A DNA stretch of 59,537 nt from Bacillota bacterium (GTDB lineage Bacteria; Bacillota; Clostridia; Lachnospirales; Lachnospiraceae). The notes below the pieces were generated by a model. The model saw nothing but the letters and a program-made list of their open reading frames with translations, ran no database searches and was not told the origin of the DNA. How positions within the stretch are numbered: the stretch's first letter is position 1; each line of letters begins with the position of its first letter. The stretch lies in the NCBI GenBank assembly GCA_023408815.1, contig JAEYJO010000011.1:1-59537 (forward strand), given 5' to 3'. Below, one piece after another: positions 57,403-59,537 of this stretch. Both the position numbers and the translations under genes were made by a program.

Positions 57403-59283
57403 TAATATTTCGTTTCTTTTCTTCCATTTTAACAAAAATGCAGAGTTAACTATGACGATAACGGAGCCTGCATTATGAACAAGCGCACCCACCACCGGAT
57501 TCAATATTCCGGCGATTGCGAGGACGACAGCAATAAAGTTCAAGGCCATAGAAAAGGTAAGATTGCACTTTATCGTAAGCATCATGCGCTTAGACAGCCT
57601 GAGCAGATGAGGAAGCTCCTTGATTTCATCGTTTATGAGAGCAATATCAGCCGCTTCCACCGCAATATCGCTGCCGCTTCCACCCATTGCAATCCCCACA
57701 TAGGCCCTCTTCAAGGCAGGAGCGTCGTTGATTCCGTCTCCGATCATGCAAACCTGCTTTTGGTTTTTCTGATAGCTATCGATCCATTTCAGTTTATCTT
57801 CCGGCAGGCAGCCAAAATGTACTTCATCGATATGAAGCTGCCTTGCGATATGGCCCGCCGCATTTTCATTGTCTCCGGTCAGGAGCACCGGCATAACGCC
57901 TGTTTTCTTTACTTCCGCCATCGTCGTGACAGCATCTTGCCGCAGAGTATCGGCCAGAGCGATGACTCCGACGGCTTCATTATGTATGGCAAGAAAGATA
58001 ACCGTACAGCCTTCATTTAAATATTTTTCCGCTTCTTTTATCATATTATCTCCGATGCCGATTTGCTTTTCGGAAAGCAGCTTCGGATTACCGGCAATGA
58101 TCTCTCTTCCCTCTATCACAGCCTGCACACCCCTGCCCGGAAGCATATGGAATCGCTGCGCCTCATAAATTTCCCCCTTAAATGTGCTTTTATATGAGCG
58201 TACCACCGCTTTGCCCAAGGGATGCTCGGAGCGCTGCTCGACGCTGGCTGAACACAGATATAATTCCTCTTCGGAAAGGTCTTCCTTAAAGCTGTGAACC
58301 GCCACTACCTGCGGCTGTCCATAAGTGAGAGTGCCCGTTTTATCAAAGGTAATGCGCTCTACACCAGCCAGCCGCTCCAAAGCATCCCCTTCGCGGACGA
58401 GAAAGCCATGCCTTGTCGCATTCCCAATCGCCGCCATAATTGCCGTGGGAGTTGCAAGAACAAGAGCGCAGGGACAGAAAACCACCAGTATCGTTACGGC
58501 ACGTATAATCTCGCCGCTTAGTAGCCACGTAAGAGCCGCCGCAGTCAGCGCGATCACAACGATCCACGTTGCCCACCGATCCGCAACGCCTACAATTTTC
58601 GCTTTTCCGGCGTCGGCAGACTGTACGAGGCGTATCATTCGCTGAATGGAGCTGTCTTCGCCCACCTTTGTAGCCTCCATATCAAAAGAACCAAACTGAT
58701 TGACCGTACCGCTGGATACAAAGTCCCCGGCTCCTTTATCCACAGGAAGAGACTCTCCTGTCATGACGGCCTGATTTATCGATGTCTGTCCTGACCGGAT
58801 GAGTCCGTCCACCGGAATAGTCTCTCCCGGAAGAACCCGCAGAATGTCGCCCACCTGTACCATTTCTGCCGGAACGGTCTGTTCCTTACAATCTGTTATT
58901 CTTCTTGCCGTCCTGGGCGTTAAACGGACCAGCTTCTCAATTCCCGCTCTCGCCTTCGCTACGGTCAGATCCTCCAGCAGCGCGCCGAGCTGCATAATAA
59001 AAGCGACTTCTCCTGCCGCAAAGGTCTCTCCGATAATGATAGATGCGATCAGTGCTATGGAAACAAGCACGTCTGCCTTTATGTCAAAAGCCGTTATCAG
59101 TCCTATGAGCGCCTCTAAAATAATCGGTACGCCGCATAAAATAATGGCAATCCAGGCGATGGGGAAGGGAAACAGGTTGATATCCAAAAGACTTGCCAAT
59201 AGCGCAAGAGCGGAAATTATCAACGATGCGATATCCTTTTTCACTCCTCCCCATTCTAACAATTCTTCTATCTTTTTCGTCAT
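57397..59283 (-). CDS. P1B-type heavy-metal ATPase, CsoR-type operators upstream
   Basis: 628 aa without an N-terminal HMA domain. It has CPC in FCPCALVLATP, phosphorylation DKTGTLTYG, hinge GDGINDAP and HP SEHPLGK. The last helix reads VHNAGSVIVIVNSA, where Zn/Cd pumps have D-x-G; the Cu+ pattern is also not obvious, so the metal is uncertain. The promoter carries two CsoR-like palindromes, which favour Cu(I) or a related soft metal. The frame runs on to 59451, but ATG 59283 with AGAGGAGGACG is clearly the start. Confidence 0.87.
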   Translation of the reverse strand: MTKKIEELLEWGGVKKDIASLIISALALLASLLDINLFPFPIAWIAIILCGVPIILEALIGLITAFDIKADVLVSIALIASIIIGETFAAGEVAFIMQLGALLEDLTVAKARAGIEKLVRLTPRTARRITDCKEQTVPAEMVQVGDILRVLPGETIPVDGLIRSGQTSINQAVMTGESLPVDKGAGDFVSSGTVNQFGSFDMEATKVGEDSSIQRMIRLVQSADAGKAKIVGVADRWATWIVVIALTAAALTWLLSGEIIRAVTILVVFCPCALVLATPTAIMAAIGNATRHGFLVREGDALERLAGVERITFDKTGTLTYGQPQVVAVHSFKEDLSEEELYLCSASVEQRSEHPLGKAVVRSYKSTFKGEIYEAQRFHMLPGRGVQAVIEGREIIAGNPKLLSEKQIGIGDNMIKEAEKYLNEGCTVIFLAIHNEAVGVIALADTLRQDAVTTMAEVKKTGVMPVLLTGDNENAAGHIARQLHIDEVHFGCLPEDKLKWIDSYQKNQKQVCMIGDGINDAPALKRAYVGIAMGGSGSDIAVEAADIALINDEIKELPHLLRLSKRMMLTIKCNLTFSMALNFIAVVLAIAGILNPVVGALVHNAGSVIVIVNSAFLLKWKKRNEILL

Positions 59284-59308
59284 ATACGTCCTCCTCTTAT
59301 ACGTCATT

Positions 59309-59361
59309 ATACCCATAGGGGTATCCGTATATATTATACCCACGGGGGTATATGTTGTCAA
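59309..59361 (-). promoter_or_regulatory. Consensus promoter with two CsoR-like operators
   Basis: On the minus strand TTGACA (59356-59361), a 17-nt spacer and TATAAT (59333-59338). ATACCCACGGGGGTAT (59336-59351) overlaps the spacer and -10; ATACCCATAGGGGTAT (59309-59324) covers the start region. Both are 16-bp C/G-tract palindromes of the CsoR/RcnR type, 27 bp apart. No regulator gene of that type is in the window. Confidence 0.85.
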
Positions 59362-59413
59362 GAGTAGAACATACGAATAGAATGCTTCGTCAATTACTTT
59401 TATATTAAAAAAA

Positions 59414-59537
59414 ATCGAGTAGGAGGCGGTGATTAACCGCCGTCCTCTCACAGCACCGTGCGTACCGTTCGGTACACGGCGCTTTCAGTAGTTGATGTGC
59501 ACAGACTGATATGCAGTGGCTAAGTCATAGAAACCAT
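59414..59537 (-). mobile_element. Group II intron, 3' end (domains V and VI), truncated by window edge
   Basis: On the minus strand a 34-nt domain V (59451-59484) starts AAGCGCCGTG, has a GAAC loop and ends CACGGTGCTG. It is followed by a domain VI hairpin, GAGAGGACGGCGG to CCGCCTCC, with a bulged A in CTACTC and the 3' end CTCGAT at 59414. The frame ending MVSMT before it (stop at 59517-59519) may be the end of the intron protein. Orientation is the same as the intron at 1-176. Confidence 0.8.

Overview
The window looks like chromosome of a spore-forming, low-to-mid GC member of the Clostridia, most likely a gut Lachnospiraceae. This is inferred from an alpha/beta-type small acid-soluble spore protein, a collagen-like exosporium-type protein, AGGAGG-type ribosome binding sites throughout, a DUF4956/VTC operon, a fused MsrAB, and tig-clpP-clpX-lon-engB in clostridial order. 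No rRNA, tRNA or CRISPR array was seen. Most genes are on the minus strand.

Layout. 1-176: the 5' end of a group II intron that leaves the window on the left. 360-3800: FMN-riboswitch-controlled riboflavin operon (ribD-ribE-ribBA), with two leader terminators and a 100-bp palindrome between switch and ribD. 3815-11743: maltodextrin module, with GH13 neopullulanase, ABC binding protein and two permeases, a divergent short LacI regulator, and a lipoprotein gene behind a cluster of LacI-type operators. 11744-17919: MsrAB, uracil permease, alkyltransferase-like protein, a KdpD/KdpE-like pair without a Kdp pump, CobO, and a MetH-reactivation-like protein. 17956-21232: Zn/Cd efflux operon (arsR-HMA-P1B ATPase) whose promoter/operator is separated from arsR by a nested palindromic repeat. 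Next to it is a 250-bp hairpin bounded by inverted repeat copies.

21233-31215: nucleotidyltransferase, AraC regulator, and an operon of VTC-type polyphosphate polymerase, DUF4956 membrane protein and surface beta-helix lipoprotein. LysR, DUF1275, an aldo/keto reductase and a two-component system follow. The two-component operon and the VTC operon share an unusual 11-bp-phased CTTAAA motif, which suggests a regulon. 31404-40830: Ca2+-ATPase, collagen-like spore protein, DUF5050 protein, a mutarotase-like protein, and a DeoR-Gfo/Idh-Gfo/Idh sugar module whose regulator sits behind a terminator-containing leader RNA. 41121-43453: ECF sigma factor, membrane anti-sigma-like protein and an OmpR-type regulator with a degenerate receiver. 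43718-53583: VanZ-TruA-D-LDH-AI-2E operon, then EngB, Lon, ClpX, ClpP and trigger factor. 53807-59283: spore protein, threonine aldolase, CBS protein, DJ-1 protein, an aromatic-acid-exporter-like protein, and a second P1B ATPase behind a consensus promoter that carries two CsoR-like palindromes. 59414-59537: the 3' end (domains V and VI) of a group II intron in the same orientation as the one at the left edge.

Strongest leads: the two-component/VTC regulon, the degenerate-receiver regulator in the sigma operon, the nested palindromic elements at 20560-21110, and the leader RNA upstream of deoR. Functions come from recognised motifs and family knowledge. No database search was run.
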